In this document: one piece after another, positions 27,338 to 36,947 of the stretch
Numbering within the stretch: position 1 is the stretch's first letter
How the letters are laid out: each line of letters opens with the position of its first letter
Assembly: GCF_000260435.1 (NCBI RefSeq)
Contig: NZ_BACQ01000026.1
Span: 1 to 64,000, forward strand
Origin: Lacticaseibacillus zeae DSM 20178 = KCTC 3804
GTDB lineage: Bacteria; Bacillota; Bacilli; Lactobacillales; Lactobacillaceae
Length of the DNA stretch: 64,000 nt
Direction of reading: 5' to 3'
Made by a program: the position numbers and the translations under genes
Notes under the pieces: model-generated
Seen by the model: only the letters and a program-made list of their open reading frames with translations
What the model was told of the DNA's origin: nothing
Database searches by the model: none

Positions 27338-27386
27338 TAAAAGCGGCGGCAAGAGCAGATTTTTCCACTCTTGCCGCCGCTTTTTA
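27338..27386. terminator. Strong terminator between nnrD and rsuA-like gene (convergent)
   Basis: Perfect 17-bp stem (AAAAGCGGCGGCAAGAG and its complement), 12-base loop, T5. Confidence 0.9.
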
Positions 27387-27435
27387 TTAACGCCAGCCTA
27401 TTTGGTACGCAGAACGCACCAAAACAATCTAGCCG

Positions 27436-28146
27436 CTATTGGGATATCTGTGCCAACTGTGCCCGTTCTTCATCTGTCAACGCGCGATAGTCGCCAGCGG
27501 CCATATTTTCCGGTAAACGCAGCGGTCCCATCGCGATGCGGGTCAAGGCAACCACCTCGTTGTCGACCGCCAACAACATACGCTTGATTTGATGATACTT
27601 ACCTTCCGTGATCGTCATTTGAATCACTTTATTGTTAGTTGCCGGCACCACCGTTACTTCTGCCGGGGCTGTTGTAAAATCTTCTAAAACAATGCCTTGC
27701 TCCAACTGACGCTTCATGTCGTCAGTGAGCGCTTTTGCCAGTGTAGCCGTATAAGTTTTGGCAACGTGATGATTCGGTGCCAAAAGTCGGTGTCCTAAAT
27801 TGCCATCGGTGGTCAGCAGTAACAATCCGGTCGTGTCTTTATCCAATCGCCCAACCGGATATAAACCAGGCCGGTAGTCATGCGGCCGAATCAAATCCAG
27901 AACAGTCGGTTGCACCGGATCCTCGGTCGCCGTAATGACCCCTGCCGGCTTATTCATCAAATAGTCGACTTCAAGCGGTCCATCTGCTTGCGCATCATTC
28001 ACTTCCACTGCGACGCCCGGTAAAATATTGTAACCCGGATCTGTCACAAGTTCGCCGGCAACTCGAACGCGTTTATCACGAATGAGCGCCTTGACTTCTT
28101 TTCGACTACCAAATTGCAAATGACTTAAATACTTATCTAATCGCAT
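27436..28146 (-). CDS. rsuA: RsuA-family 16S rRNA pseudouridine synthase
   Basis: A 236-residue synthase with an N-terminal S4 domain (residues 1-45, MRLDKYLSHLQFGSRKEV) and the catalytic Asp in GRLDKDTTGLLLL. YLMNKPAGV and KYHQIKRML are further RsuA/RluB-type marks. RsuA modifies U516 of 16S rRNA in E. coli; the target here is inferred. The start ATG 28144-28146 comes just after the flippase stop (28151-28153) with GGTGAT as RBS, so the two are coupled. A longer in-frame form inside the flippase gene is unlikely. Confidence 0.88.
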   Translation of the reverse strand: MRLDKYLSHLQFGSRKEVKALIRDKRVRVAGELVTDPGYNILPGVAVEVNDAQADGPLEVDYLMNKPAGVITATEDPVQPTVLDLIRPHDYRPGLYPVGRLDKDTTGLLLLTTDGNLGHRLLAPNHHVAKTYTATLAKALTDDMKRQLEQGIVLEDFTTAPAEVTVVPATNNKVIQMTITEGKYHQIKRMLLAVDNEVVALTRIAMGPLRLPENMAAGDYRALTDEERAQLAQISQ

Positions 28147-28150
28147 AACA

Positions 28151-29794
28151 TCACCGAATGTGAAAGATTTCGCGTAACCGACTGACTCGTTCGCCAATAA
28201 TCATGTCTGCCAAGCGCGTTTTTAAAATTAAATAACCATAAATCAATACCCCGACACCAACCGCTACCAACAAAACCAAAGCAGCGCCAAACTGGCTTTG
28301 CGGGTTAATGATCATACCGGAAAAATTCACGATCAGGTAACAAACGGCGCACATGATCAATGAAAACGCCAGAATACCGATACCGCGGCGAATCGTTTGA
28401 CGCACGTGAATATTGTACATCCGATTCGTTGAATACAGCATCAACAGGCTTGATACCGTCATGCCAAGCATCGTTGCGATAATCGGCCCATAGACATCGA
28501 AAAAGAAAATCATCGGCCACTGCGCGATAACTTTGACCGCCATCCCCACTAACATTTCCTGAATCGCCAGACGATTGTTGAACAGGCCCTGAAGAATCGC
28601 AGCTAACACCGTAAATAGGCCCAGTAAAATTGCTAAAATTGATGACCACTGTAATAGCCTGATGCCCAACCAATCCATATCACGATAAAACAAAACATAC
28701 AAAGGACGCGCAACTGCCACCATCCCAAAGGCTGAAGGAATCATTACAATAAAGAACAGCTGTAAGGTGTTCGTAATTTGCCGCGCCAACCCCGCAACAT
28801 CACCACGCGTTTTGGCACCGGCCAGCAAGGGCACAACGGTAATGGCCATGGCAACCGCCAAGCTAACAATAATCATAATCAACTTATTCGCATTACCGGC
28901 AAATAAGGCGTAGAACCGATCCAGTTGGTCCTCACTTACGCGATAAAAAGCCTTCATCATCGGGTTAAACGTATATTGATCGATGATGTAGTAAATGTTA
29001 ATCGTCGAATCCATGATGATGAATGGAATTGCCTGACGCACCACATCCAACAAAATCTCGTTGACGCTGATGTTCAGAGCCTGTTTACTTTGCGCCTCTA
29101 ACGCATCTAAGCGCGGCTTTTGCTGAACAAAATACACAACCAATAGACCGAGTCCAAAAGCTGCGCCAATAAACGCCGCAAACGTTGAATGAACCACCGC
29201 ATCTAAGTAATGATGATTGCCGGCAACCATAATCGCATACGTCATCACCAGCATGTACAAAATTCGGGCGACCTGTTCAACAAACTGGCTGATCGCGCTT
29301 GGTGCCATTTCATTGTACCCTTGGAAAAAGCCGCGAATCAGACTCAACGATGGGATTAGCAGCAATGGCCACGCCAACGACCGGAAAACCGGGATCATCC
29401 GCGCATCCCCTGCCGCTAATAACGGTGCCAAAAGCCACATCGCACCGCAAGACAAAACACCCATAAGAAGCATGGCGATTGTCCCATGATAAAAGAGCCG
29501 CATGCCCGTTTTATACTCGCCCATCGCGTTGTACCGGGCAACTTGCTTGGAAACCGCCCCTGGAACACCCGCGGTTGAAATAATCAAAAACAGACTATAA
29601 ATCTGATAGCCCTTGGTAAATAAGGCATTTGCCGTTAGAAAAGCTGCACCGAGCCAAATACGCCACGGAATGACATAGATGGCTCCTAAAATCCGCGAAA
29701 AAACACTGCCGGCAGTCATCCACGCCGAACCGCGGATCATTTTTTCCTTGTCTGAACGCGGCGGCTGATTACCGCTGCCCAGCAAATTTTCCAT
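28151..29794 (-). CDS. MOP-superfamily lipid/polysaccharide flippase (YtgP/MurJ-like)
   Basis: A 547-residue protein with about 14 membrane helices, of the polysaccharide-biosynthesis (SpoVB/YtgP) branch of the MOP flippases. YtgP-like members in streptococci and bacilli flip lipid II, so this is a candidate MurJ. The N-terminal MIRGSAWMTAGSVFSRILG and the RGFFQGYNEM motif are typical. It is the upstream partner of the RsuA-type gene. Its substrate cannot be settled from sequence. Confidence 0.85.
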   Translation of the reverse strand: MENLLGSGNQPPRSDKEKMIRGSAWMTAGSVFSRILGAIYVIPWRIWLGAAFLTANALFTKGYQIYSLFLIISTAGVPGAVSKQVARYNAMGEYKTGMRLFYHGTIAMLLMGVLSCGAMWLLAPLLAAGDARMIPVFRSLAWPLLLIPSLSLIRGFFQGYNEMAPSAISQFVEQVARILYMLVMTYAIMVAGNHHYLDAVVHSTFAAFIGAAFGLGLLVVYFVQQKPRLDALEAQSKQALNISVNEILLDVVRQAIPFIIMDSTINIYYIIDQYTFNPMMKAFYRVSEDQLDRFYALFAGNANKLIMIIVSLAVAMAITVVPLLAGAKTRGDVAGLARQITNTLQLFFIVMIPSAFGMVAVARPLYVLFYRDMDWLGIRLLQWSSILAILLGLFTVLAAILQGLFNNRLAIQEMLVGMAVKVIAQWPMIFFFDVYGPIIATMLGMTVSSLLMLYSTNRMYNIHVRQTIRRGIGILAFSLIMCAVCYLIVNFSGMIINPQSQFGAALVLLVAVGVGVLIYGYLILKTRLADMIIGERVSRLREIFHIR

Positions 29795-30040
29795 GATAAG
29801 CTCCTGTCGTGTTGCGTAATCCTTTATATTTTAGGCAATCCACGCCTCACTTGCAATCTTTCCCGGATTTCTTTGGTGAATCAAAAGAAAACTTTGATAA
29901 TTCTGGATAAGGCAATTATTAATATGATACCACGCCAAAGGAGGTTTAAAGACCGACTTGGCGTAATATTCTGGAATGACGGGCTTTGTTTGGGGGGGTT
30001 AACTTGTGTTTATAGTTGTTAGGGGGCTGGTTGATGCTCG

Positions 30041-30161
30041 CCATAACGCGCTCGCCAGCGCAGAAGCCTGCGTGTAAGGACCTTGGGTGCAATGGCCTAA
30101 GCCCGGGCCATCACGCCCAAGGCCACTTACACTCCGGCTTCTAACCGCGCTGACTCGCCCT
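30041..30161 (+). repeat. ~120-bp palindromic dispersed repeat, copy A
   Basis: Begins CCATAACGCGCTCGCCAGCG, has core AAGGACCTTGG...GATGGCC-like/GGGCCATCACGCCCAAGG, and ends GACTCGCCCTC. The two halves form a long imperfect inverted repeat. The rest of 29795-30289 holds no gene. Confidence 0.8.
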
Positions 30162-30289
30162 CAAAAAAAATCAGTCCCATCGACCCTCTCAGTCTTTGGC
30201 ACCGATTTTGTTTTGCTGGAACCTAACGTTGAATGGTTGTCGTAAGATCTTGACGTCACGGATCTTCAATAACTCGCAATATCATCTCA

Positions 30290-32701
30290 TTACTTGGCCA
30301 CGATGTTGATGATTTTTCTTGGAACCACGATGATCTTTTTAATGTCCTTACCAGCCGTGAACTTCTGGACATTTTCATTGGCTAGTGCGGCTTGTTTGAT
30401 GTCATCGTCGGATTCGTTAACATTGGCAGTGATGGAGCCGCGGAGTTTGCCGTTGACTTGGACCATCATGTCGTACGTATCGGTCTTGAGCTTGCTTTCA
30501 TCGTAAGTCGGCCATGGCGCATATGTCAGGCTGTGATCGTGGCCAAGTCGTGACCAGATTTCTTCCATCAAATGCGGGGCGATCGGCGCGAGCATTTTGA
30601 CAAAGCCTTCGACATACTCTAACGGCAAATCGTCGTCTTTGCGTGCGGAATTGATGAAGACCATCATCTGAGAAATTGCCGTGTTAAAATGCAAGGCTTC
30701 GTAGTCTTCGGTTACCTTTTTAACGGTTTCATTATAAACCTTGTCCAAACGGCCGTCGTTGATGGTTGTGATGCGATCACGCAGTTTGCCTTCGTCATCG
30801 ATAAAGGCACTCCAGACGCGATCCAGGAACTTGCGCGCACCGGCCAAGCCCTTTGTGGACCACGCGATACCGGCATCAAGTGGGCCCATGAACATTTCAT
30901 AAAGCCGCAATGTATCGGCGCCGTATTCGTCAACCACATCGTCAGGGTTGACAACATTACCCTTGGATTTACTCATTTTTTCATGATTATCACCCAGAAT
31001 CATACCTTGGTTGTACAGGCGCTGGAATGGCTCTTTATTCGGAATCGCGCCGATATCATAAAGGAACAGGTTCCAGAAGCGCGCGTACAAAAGATGCAGG
31101 ACCGCGTGTTCAGCGCCGCCAATATAAAGGTCAACCGGCATCCACTGCTTGAGCTTGTCGTAATCGGCAAGTGCTTCTTTATTGTGCGGATCGACAAAGC
31201 GCAGGAAATACCATGAAGAACCAGCCCATTGCGGCATCGTGTTGGTTTCTCGCTTACCTTTGCGCCCGTTCTTGTCGACAACATTGACCCAATCCGTCAA
31301 GTTGGCCAATGGGCTTTCACCGGTTCCGCTCGGCTTGATATCGACTTCTTCAGGCAGTACCAGCGGCAGTTCATCTTCCGGTACCAGTGTGGTTTCGCCG
31401 TCTTCCCAATGAATCACCGGAATCGGCTCGCCCCAATACCGTTGACGGGAAAAGACCCAGTCACGCAACTTATAATTGACTTTGGCGTGACCAATGCCTT
31501 TATCTTCCAGCCAGCTGATCATCCGATCGATAGCGTCCTGCTCGTTTAAACTATCCAAAAATTCGGAATTGATGTGGACCCCATCGCCAGTGTAAGCCGC
31601 TTCATCAATGTTACCGCCTTCAATGACCGGCTTAATTTCGATGCCAAACTTTTTGGCGAAAGCATAGTCACGATCATCATGTGCCGGTACTGCCATGATC
31701 GCCCCAGTGCCATAGGTTGCCAAGACATAATCCGAGATCCAGATTGGCAGTTTCTCGCCGTTCACCGGATTCGTAGCATAAGCGCCGGTCCAGACGCCGG
31801 TTTTCTCTTTATCCAGCGCGGTCCGATCCAGATCGGATTTACGTGCGGCTTCTTCAACATAGGCATCGACAACTGCCTGCTGCTCCGGTGTTGTAATTTT
31901 TTCAACCAATTCGTGTTCAGGTGCCATCACCACATAGGTAGCGCCAAAAAGTGTGTCCGGACGCGTCGTGAACACGTCGAATTTTTCCTGACTGTCAGTG
32001 ACTGCAAAGGTAATCTGCGCACCGGTGGATTTACCAATCCAGTTGCGTTGCATCTGTTTGATCGATTCCGGCCAGTCTAGGTCATCGAGATCGGCAAGCA
32101 GTTTATCCGCATACGCCGTAATCTTCAGCATCCACTGCCGCATTGGTTTGCGAATGACCGGAAAGCCGCCGCGTTCGGTTTTACCATCGATAACTTCTTC
32201 GTTAGCCACAACGGTTCCTAAATCCGGGCTCCAGTTAACCGGCACTTCTGCTTCATAGGCCAACCCATGTTTATACAACTGTTCAAAAATCCATTGCGTC
32301 CACTTGTAGTAATTTGGATCTGTCGTATTGATTTCGCGATTCCAGTCGTATGAAAAGCCAAGACTATTAATTTGACGCTTAAATGTTTCAATGTTTTGCT
32401 TGGTGAAGGTACGCGGATTGTGTCCGGTATTCAAGGCATATTGCTCAGCCGGCAAACCGAATGCGTCCCAGCCCATCGGATGCAACACGTTGAAGCCCTG
32501 CATCCGTTTCATCCGCGCAACAATATCCGTTGCCGTATACCCTTCTGGATGTCCAACGTGCAGGCCTTGACCTGACGGATATGGGAACATGTCTAACGCA
32601 TAAAAATTCGGTTTTTTCGGATCAGTCGTGGTATTAAACTCGTTATGTTCTGCCCAATAACGTTGCCACTTCTTATCGATCTTATGATGATCATATGCCA
32701 T
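30290..32701 (-). CDS. leuS: Leucyl-tRNA synthetase
   Basis: An 803-residue class I synthetase charging tRNA-Leu. The HIGH motif appears as [14 protein letters not shown] near residue 46 and [10 protein letters not shown] near residue 575. The CP1 editing domain (about residues 225-415), which removes misacylated amino acids, is intact. The anticodon-binding domain follows. AGGAGG precedes the ATG. Transcription is controlled by a T-box upstream, and a palindromic repeat lies in the leader between the T-box terminator and this start. Confidence 0.97.
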   Translation of the reverse strand: MAYDHHKIDKKWQRYWAEHNEFNTTTDPKKPNFYALDMFPYPSGQGLHVGHPEGYTATDIVARMKRMQGFNVLHPMGWDAFGLPAEQYALNTGHNPRTFTKQNIETFKRQINSLGFSYDWNREINTTDPNYYKWTQWIFEQLYKHGLAYEAEVPVNWSPDLGTVVANEEVIDGKTERGGFPVIRKPMRQWMLKITAYADKLLADLDDLDWPESIKQMQRNWIGKSTGAQITFAVTDSQEKFDVFTTRPDTLFGATYVVMAPEHELVEKITTPEQQAVVDAYVEEAARKSDLDRTALDKEKTGVWTGAYATNPVNGEKLPIWISDYVLATYGTGAIMAVPAHDDRDYAFAKKFGIEIKPVIEGGNIDEAAYTGDGVHINSEFLDSLNEQDAIDRMISWLEDKGIGHAKVNYKLRDWVFSRQRYWGEPIPVIHWEDGETTLVPEDELPLVLPEEVDIKPSGTGESPLANLTDWVNVVDKNGRKGKRETNTMPQWAGSSWYFLRFVDPHNKEALADYDKLKQWMPVDLYIGGAEHAVLHLLYARFWNLFLYDIGAIPNKEPFQRLYNQGMILGDNHEKMSKSKGNVVNPDDVVDEYGADTLRLYEMFMGPLDAGIAWSTKGLAGARKFLDRVWSAFIDDEGKLRDRITTINDGRLDKVYNETVKKVTEDYEALHFNTAISQMMVFINSARKDDDLPLEYVEGFVKMLAPIAPHLMEEIWSRLGHDHSLTYAPWPTYDESKLKTDTYDMMVQVNGKLRGSITANVNESDDDIKQAALANENVQKFTAGKDIKKIIVVPRKIINIVAK

Positions 32702-32723
32702 TTCTTTACCTCCTGATTATTTT

Positions 32724-32849
32724 GTGAGCGTGAACCGGCGCGCTTAGGGGTCGGAGTGTAAGCGGCCTTGGACGTGATGGCCCGAACTTAGGCCATTGCG
32801 ACCAAGGTCCTTACACGCAGACTCCTGCGCCGGTGAACGCGTTATAACG
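32724..32849 (-). repeat. ~120-bp palindromic dispersed repeat, copy B, inside the leuS leader
   Basis: Inverted relative to copies A, C and D: TGAGCGTGAACCGGCGCGC at the left and CGGTGAACGCGTTATAACG at the right. It sits entirely between the T-box terminator and the leuS RBS, so it is transcribed as part of the leuS 5' UTR. Confidence 0.8.
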
Positions 32850-32864
32850 TGAACTGGTTCACGT
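32847..32864. repeat. 18-bp perfect palindrome-type hairpin
   Basis: ACGTGAAC-TG-GTTCACGT, directly after the T-box terminator and abutting repeat copy B in the leuS leader. Confidence 0.6.
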
Positions 32865-32873
32865 ATTTTTCAA

Positions 32874-33094
32874 ACAAAAAACCGCCCTATCTTCATTAGG
32901 ACGGCTCAGCCGCGGTACCACCTAAGTTCTGTTTGCACAGCGCTCGAAGGAGATAACGGTCCGACCGGCTACGATTACTGGCTTCACCGCAGCAACTTCA
33001 AAGGCCAGTTCAGTCTTAGCATCGTCAGGCTCGCACCACCGCCTGCTCTCTGATCCCCGCATCGACTTACTACTCCTTTGTTCGTTTGATGATT
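32874..33094 (-). promoter_or_regulatory. T-box riboswitch of leuS, specifier CUG
   Basis: On the minus strand: lower stem I CAAAGG/CCTTTG encloses a specifier loop with 5' side AGTAGTAA and 3' side TGAA-CTG-G (CTG at 33006-33008). AGAGAG/GGTGG distal elements follow. The T-box bulge AGGTGGTACCGCGG lies at 32910-32923, and a terminator hairpin GCCGTCCTA/TAGGGCGGT is followed by T6. CUG matches tRNA-Leu(CAG). The UGGU in the bulge matches discriminator A-CCA. Uncharged tRNA-Leu should stabilise the antiterminator and raise leuS expression. Confidence 0.92.
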
Positions 33095-33100
33095 GCGTCA

Positions 33101-33129
33101 ATCATAGCAAAAACCTTAGATGTGTTCAA
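33101..33129 (-). promoter_or_regulatory. leuS promoter
   Basis: Minus-strand TTGAAC (33124-33129), 17-base spacer, TATGAT (33101-33106) with TGC extension. Predicted start is about 33094. Confidence 0.65.
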
Positions 33130-33215
33130 TGGTCTTTATGCTATTCTGTTCATATTAGTCATTTTCTTCGCGCATTCATCACAATTTATAGCGCTTAATT
33201 TTGGGGAGGTTTGTT

Positions 33216-33891
33216 TTGTTACATCGTCGTTCACTACCGCTCTGTCTTTCAGGAGCTGCATTGATCATTTTTATCACCCTATTGGTCGGCATTGTCACCG
33301 ACGCCAATTGGATTCATACGGTCGATCAGCAAGTCATCGCTTTTGTAACCCATTTTCATGCAGCAACGCTTAAACCGCTGCTTCTCATCATTACCGAGTT
33401 AGGAAACCCGAGCATTTTAGTAGTTTTAACCATGTTGCTGGCAGCAGCGCTTTTACTTTGTCGTTATCGGACTGCTGCCGTGTTTACAGCGAGCGTTGGC
33501 GCCATCATGGGGGTGCTCAATGTCAGCATCAAATATCTGATCCAACGGCCGCGGCCGTTCATCGCGGATCCGCAAAATTCGCGCCTTAGTCAAAGCTAGC
33601 GGCTTTAGCTTTCCCAGCGGACATTCCAGCGGCACCATGATGTTTTATGGCACCATCATTCTTTTGGCGTGGTCATTGTTTAAACATACGACTAGCAAAT
33701 GGTTGATCACGATTCTGGCAGTCCTGATGATCGGTCTGACCGGTTATTCACGTATCTTTGTCCGGGTCCATTATCCGACTGATGTCTTTGCCGGCTTTTC
33801 GTTGGGATTCGCCTTGTTAATGCTGAGTTGGTGGTTTTTCAGCCCGTATTTGTCTCGCCAGCATCAACGTAAGCAAAAAGCAGATCGCTGA
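33216..33891 (+). pseudogene. PAP2-family phosphatase broken by a 1-base insertion
   Basis: The frame begins at TTG 33216 behind GGGGAGG and encodes membrane segments plus the first PAP2 motif (KYLIQRPRP), then hits a stop at 33598. The second half continues in another frame with PSGHS (FPSGHSSGT) and SRIFVRVHYPTD, motifs 2 and 3. Removing one A from AAAA at 33574-33577 restores one continuous ~225-residue protein with all three motifs. PAP2 membrane enzymes dephosphorylate lipid phosphates such as undecaprenyl-PP. It is divergent from leuS. Confidence 0.88.
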
Positions 33892-33915
33892 GTAAAACTC
33901 GCCATCTGCTATTTT
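33875..33915. terminator. Terminator overlapping the end of the PAP2 pseudogene
   Basis: AGCAGAT..GAGT/ACTC..ATCTGCT hairpin with A5 before and T-rich sequence after; probably bidirectional. Confidence 0.7.
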
Positions 33916-33970
33916 AATATCATAAGTTGACTGTGGTTGCCTGCATCGATGCACCACATATTGTCACTAC

Positions 33971-34696
33971 CTATTTGTGTTGTTGCACATCCTGCACGGC
34001 TTGTTGAATCAGCTCTTGTTGCACGGCTTTTTGTGCCTGCTTCATTAGCGCGGTCTGATCGGTCGCCAACTTAGGATCGGCTTTGACCAGTTCCGCTGCT
34101 TTAGCTTTTACCTTCGTCGCCAACGCGGCTTTTTGCTGCGCAGTTGGGTGCTGCAATGCTTTTAACTTGCTGCTAAGTTGTTTAGCCTGCGTCGTGGTCA
34201 GAACGAACCAGCTTTTGGGAATGGCGAGCTGGTTATGCTGAGAAACAAATTGGCCGGCGCCTTCATGATTAAATAAGGCGCCATAAAAGCCATTTTGATA
34301 TTCCCAGCGAGTCGTTTTGCTGGTTAACGAAGCGGTCGGATCAGACGTTCTGGAAACTTTATTATACACAGCTAGGTCGGCTTTGGTATGCACGGCCTTT
34401 TTCTTAGGATCCGTTTTGTAAATATAAACGGCGTGCTTACCGGCAGTTCCCACGGTTTGCTTCAAAAGCATCGGCATTTGCGCATTAGGTGATGCGGTAT
34501 AAATGGTCTGCTCGTCGGTTGTTGTCCGCTTAACCATTCCAAAATGGGCATTATCATTCAGCGTGATGAGCAACAAACTGCCCACGACGCCAATACCAAA
34601 CACGATGATCAATGCGGTGCGTTTAAGCGAACGGTGCATCATGATGAAACTAAGATAAAGGCCAACGACCATCAACCCTAAAAACCAAAGAATCAT
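33971..34696 (-). CDS. DUF4811 membrane protein
   Basis: A 241-residue protein that I recognise as DUF4811. It has two N-terminal membrane helices (residues 1-18 and 28-48), an extracytoplasmic beta-rich part and a long charged Ala/Lys/Gln-rich C-terminal helix. Its start overlaps the stop of the DHA2 exporter gene (ATGA, 34693-34696). The same pairing is common in lactobacilli. It is probably an accessory of that exporter; no mechanism is known. Confidence 0.8.
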   Translation of the reverse strand: MILWFLGLMVVGLYLSFIMMHRSLKRTALIIVFGIGVVGSLLLITLNDNAHFGMVKRTTTDEQTIYTASPNAQMPMLLKQTVGTAGKHAVYIYKTDPKKKAVHTKADLAVYNKVSRTSDPTASLTSKTTRWEYQNGFYGALFNHEGAGQFVSQHNQLAIPKSWFVLTTTQAKQLSSKLKALQHPTAQQKAALATKVKAKAAELVKADPKLATDQTALMKQAQKAVQQELIQQAVQDVQQHK

Positions 34697-36171
34697 GCCT
34701 TCACCTTCTTTTCATCTTTAATCGTCACTTCTTGCGACATGGCATGACTATTCAGGAAGAATGTCAGAATCCAGCCGACAAGACTAAACCCGACTGCCAG
34801 TAAAAAGGCTGCGTGGTATCCATTGAGGGTGGCATTGAAAAAGTCTTGCTTATACTGCAACGGATTGCTTTTTACCAAGCTGGCTGCCGGTTTGGCGAGA
34901 TTGGTGACGTTTGACAAGACTGAGATCAAAACCGCCGTCGTCATCGAAGTCGCAACCTGCCGGACCGTGTTATTGACCGCCGTCCCGTGGCGAATCATGT
35001 CAGGCGTCAACGCATTCATCCCATTGGTCGTCAATGGCATCATGACCATTGAAATTCCAAACATCCGCACGGCATAAATCACCGTAATGAAAATTGACGG
35101 GGTGTTTGTCGTCAAGAAGAAATATGGTAGCGTTGCAATCGTCAGAAGAAAAAGTCCTAATTGCGCCAACCGTTTGGCACCAATGCGGTCGAATACCTGG
35201 CCAGTGACCGGGCTCATGACAGCAATTAAAAGTGCCCCCGGTAACAGTGTCAAGCCAGATTCCAGCGCACTTTTACCATGAATAATCTGTAAATACAACG
35301 GCAGGATCATTTCAACGCCAACCATCGCCATGTTGGCAATCGTACCCAAAACGGTTGACAGCGCAAAGATTTTACTCTTAAACACCCGCAATTCGACAAA
35401 TGGTTCTTTTAAATGCAACTGCCGATAGCCAAAAATCACGATGAAAATAAGTCCCACGGCAATTGAACCAAGCACCATCGGATCACCCCAGCCATCGTTT
35501 CCGACTTCGGAGAATCCGTACAGCAAGGCACCAAAACCAATGGAGGATTCGATCAGTGACGGCACGTCCAATTTGGGATTCGACAGTGGCAAAACATTCT
35601 TGAAAAAGAACAACGCTGCGATGAGGACCAAACCGGCAATCGGAAGAATCATCCCGAACAAAACCCGCCAGCCGAAATTGTCAATGACATATCCGGAAAG
35701 GGTCGGCCCGATCGCTGGCGCAACGCCGATGGCAATGCCGGCCATCCCCATGGCGGCCCCGCGACGATTTGGTGGAAAAATCGACATCATAATATTTTGC
35801 AATAATGGCATCGTGATCCCGACACCCAGAGCCTGAATCAAGCGACCCGCCAATAAGACCGCAAAACTATTGGCAATAAAGGCGACCAGTGTGCCAACAA
35901 AGAACGTTCCCATGGCACTCATATATAACCATTTGGAAGGCACCTTCGCGCTCAAGTAGGCCGAAACCGGGATCATAATCCCATTGACCAACATAAAGCC
36001 AGTCGACAACCACTGCACCGTTGCGGTCGAAATGTCGAAGGCTTTCATCAACGTCGGAAACGCAGTGGAAAGAATCGTCTGGTTCAGTACTGTAATAAAC
36101 GTCCCGACAATGAGCGTGATGACCATCATAGGGACGTTGACCTGCTTCCCATTGATATCTTTAACGTCCAT
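34693..36171 (-). CDS. DHA2-family (14-TM) MFS multidrug exporter
   Basis: A 492-residue proton antiporter of the EmrB/QacA class. It has about 14 membrane helices, the motif-C-like GIAIGVAPAIGPTLSGY in helix 5, and loop motif A (GRLIQALGVG region). It is co-transcribed with DUF4811 and diverges from a MerR regulator across a 9+9 bp dyad, which suggests that the regulator controls it. The substrate is unknown. Confidence 0.9.
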   Translation of the reverse strand: MDVKDINGKQVNVPMMVITLIVGTFITVLNQTILSTAFPTLMKAFDISTATVQWLSTGFMLVNGIMIPVSAYLSAKVPSKWLYMSAMGTFFVGTLVAFIANSFAVLLAGRLIQALGVGITMPLLQNIMMSIFPPNRRGAAMGMAGIAIGVAPAIGPTLSGYVIDNFGWRVLFGMILPIAGLVLIAALFFFKNVLPLSNPKLDVPSLIESSIGFGALLYGFSEVGNDGWGDPMVLGSIAVGLIFIVIFGYRQLHLKEPFVELRVFKSKIFALSTVLGTIANMAMVGVEMILPLYLQIIHGKSALESGLTLLPGALLIAVMSPVTGQVFDRIGAKRLAQLGLFLLTIATLPYFFLTTNTPSIFITVIYAVRMFGISMVMMPLTTNGMNALTPDMIRHGTAVNNTVRQVATSMTTAVLISVLSNVTNLAKPAASLVKSNPLQYKQDFFNATLNGYHAAFLLAVGFSLVGWILTFFLNSHAMSQEVTIKDEKKVKA

Positions 36172-36220
36172 AACTTCGCCTGATTTCTTTATAATGTTTC
36201 GCGCTTTTTATATCACATAA

Positions 36221-36248
36221 TGTAATATTGACAAGATAAAATATTACA
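36221..36248. promoter_or_regulatory. MerR-type operator dyad within overlapping divergent promoters
   Basis: TGTAATATT-N10-AATATTACA, perfect 9-bp arms. On the plus strand TTGACA (36228-36233), 17 bases, TAAACT (36251-36256) drives merR. On the minus strand TTGTCA with TATAAA about 16 bases away drives the exporter. The dyad overlaps both -35 regions. Confidence 0.7.
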
Positions 36249-36291
36249 ATTAAACTGATTAGTTGTCAAGGCAAAGGAGGCAGACCAGGCC

Positions 36292-36783
36292 ATGGGACTT
36301 TTCAATGAACGATTACGCTCACTCGATATTTCGCTAGGTATCGGCGAAACCAGCCGAGTTACCGGGGCCACCCCGACCCAAATCCGCTATTGGGAAAAAA
36401 AGCATCTGATCCAGTCACATCGCCATGAAGCAAATGGCAACAAGCGTTATTCGCTGTCTAATATTGCGCTGATCGTTATGATCAAAACCATGCTGGATGA
36501 AGGCTACACCTTAGCCAAGGCTAGTGAAGAAATCGAAAAGTCACACCAAAAAGCCGATATGCTTCACGTCCTCATGAGCACCCGTTTGCAAGGCATTCAG
36601 TATGACGATCATCAAACTTTTTTAAATTTTGGCCCACTGGAAAATGACCCTAGTTTTGATGTCATTGCCGTGGTTCAGGAAAACACGGCCAAGCTGTATA
36701 AAAAAGCCATCCAGCCACCTATGCCACCGCATCAAGGTTCGCTTCCCGAAAATAAAGATGATACAGGTAGGTCAACTTTATAA
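36292..36783 (+). CDS. MerR family transcriptional regulator
   Basis: A 163-residue regulator. The winged-helix MerR domain is at residues 18-85: GETSRVTGATPTQIRYWEKK, then NGNKRYSL. A short coiled linker follows and a C-terminal part with no Cys cluster, so it is not a metal sensor of the classical type. AAAGGAGG precedes ATG 36292. Divergent from the DHA2-DUF4811 operon; the shared intergenic dyad is its likely target. The ligand is unknown. Confidence 0.87.
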   Translation: MGLFNERLRSLDISLGIGETSRVTGATPTQIRYWEKKHLIQSHRHEANGNKRYSLSNIALIVMIKTMLDEGYTLAKASEEIEKSHQKADMLHVLMSTRLQGIQYDDHQTFLNFGPLENDPSFDVIAVVQENTAKLYKKAIQPPMPPHQGSLPENKDDTGRSTL

Positions 36784-36824
36784 GTCCGCGGTGGCAGAAC
36801 TGGTATCAGCAACCATTTTCAGAC

Positions 36825-36881
36825 AAAAACGATCCTCGAGAGCAATACAAAATTTGCTTGTTCTCGAGGATCGTTTTTTTT
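36825..36881. terminator. Terminator of merR (convergent with next exporter)
   Basis: Perfect 17-bp stem AAAACGATCCTCGAGA and complement with T8. Confidence 0.9.
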
Positions 36882-36947
36882 ACTTTGTCATATAGCGCAT
36901 TGGCCGGCTTTTACCATCTCGCAAGCTCAGATTCTTTTACCAAGGAT

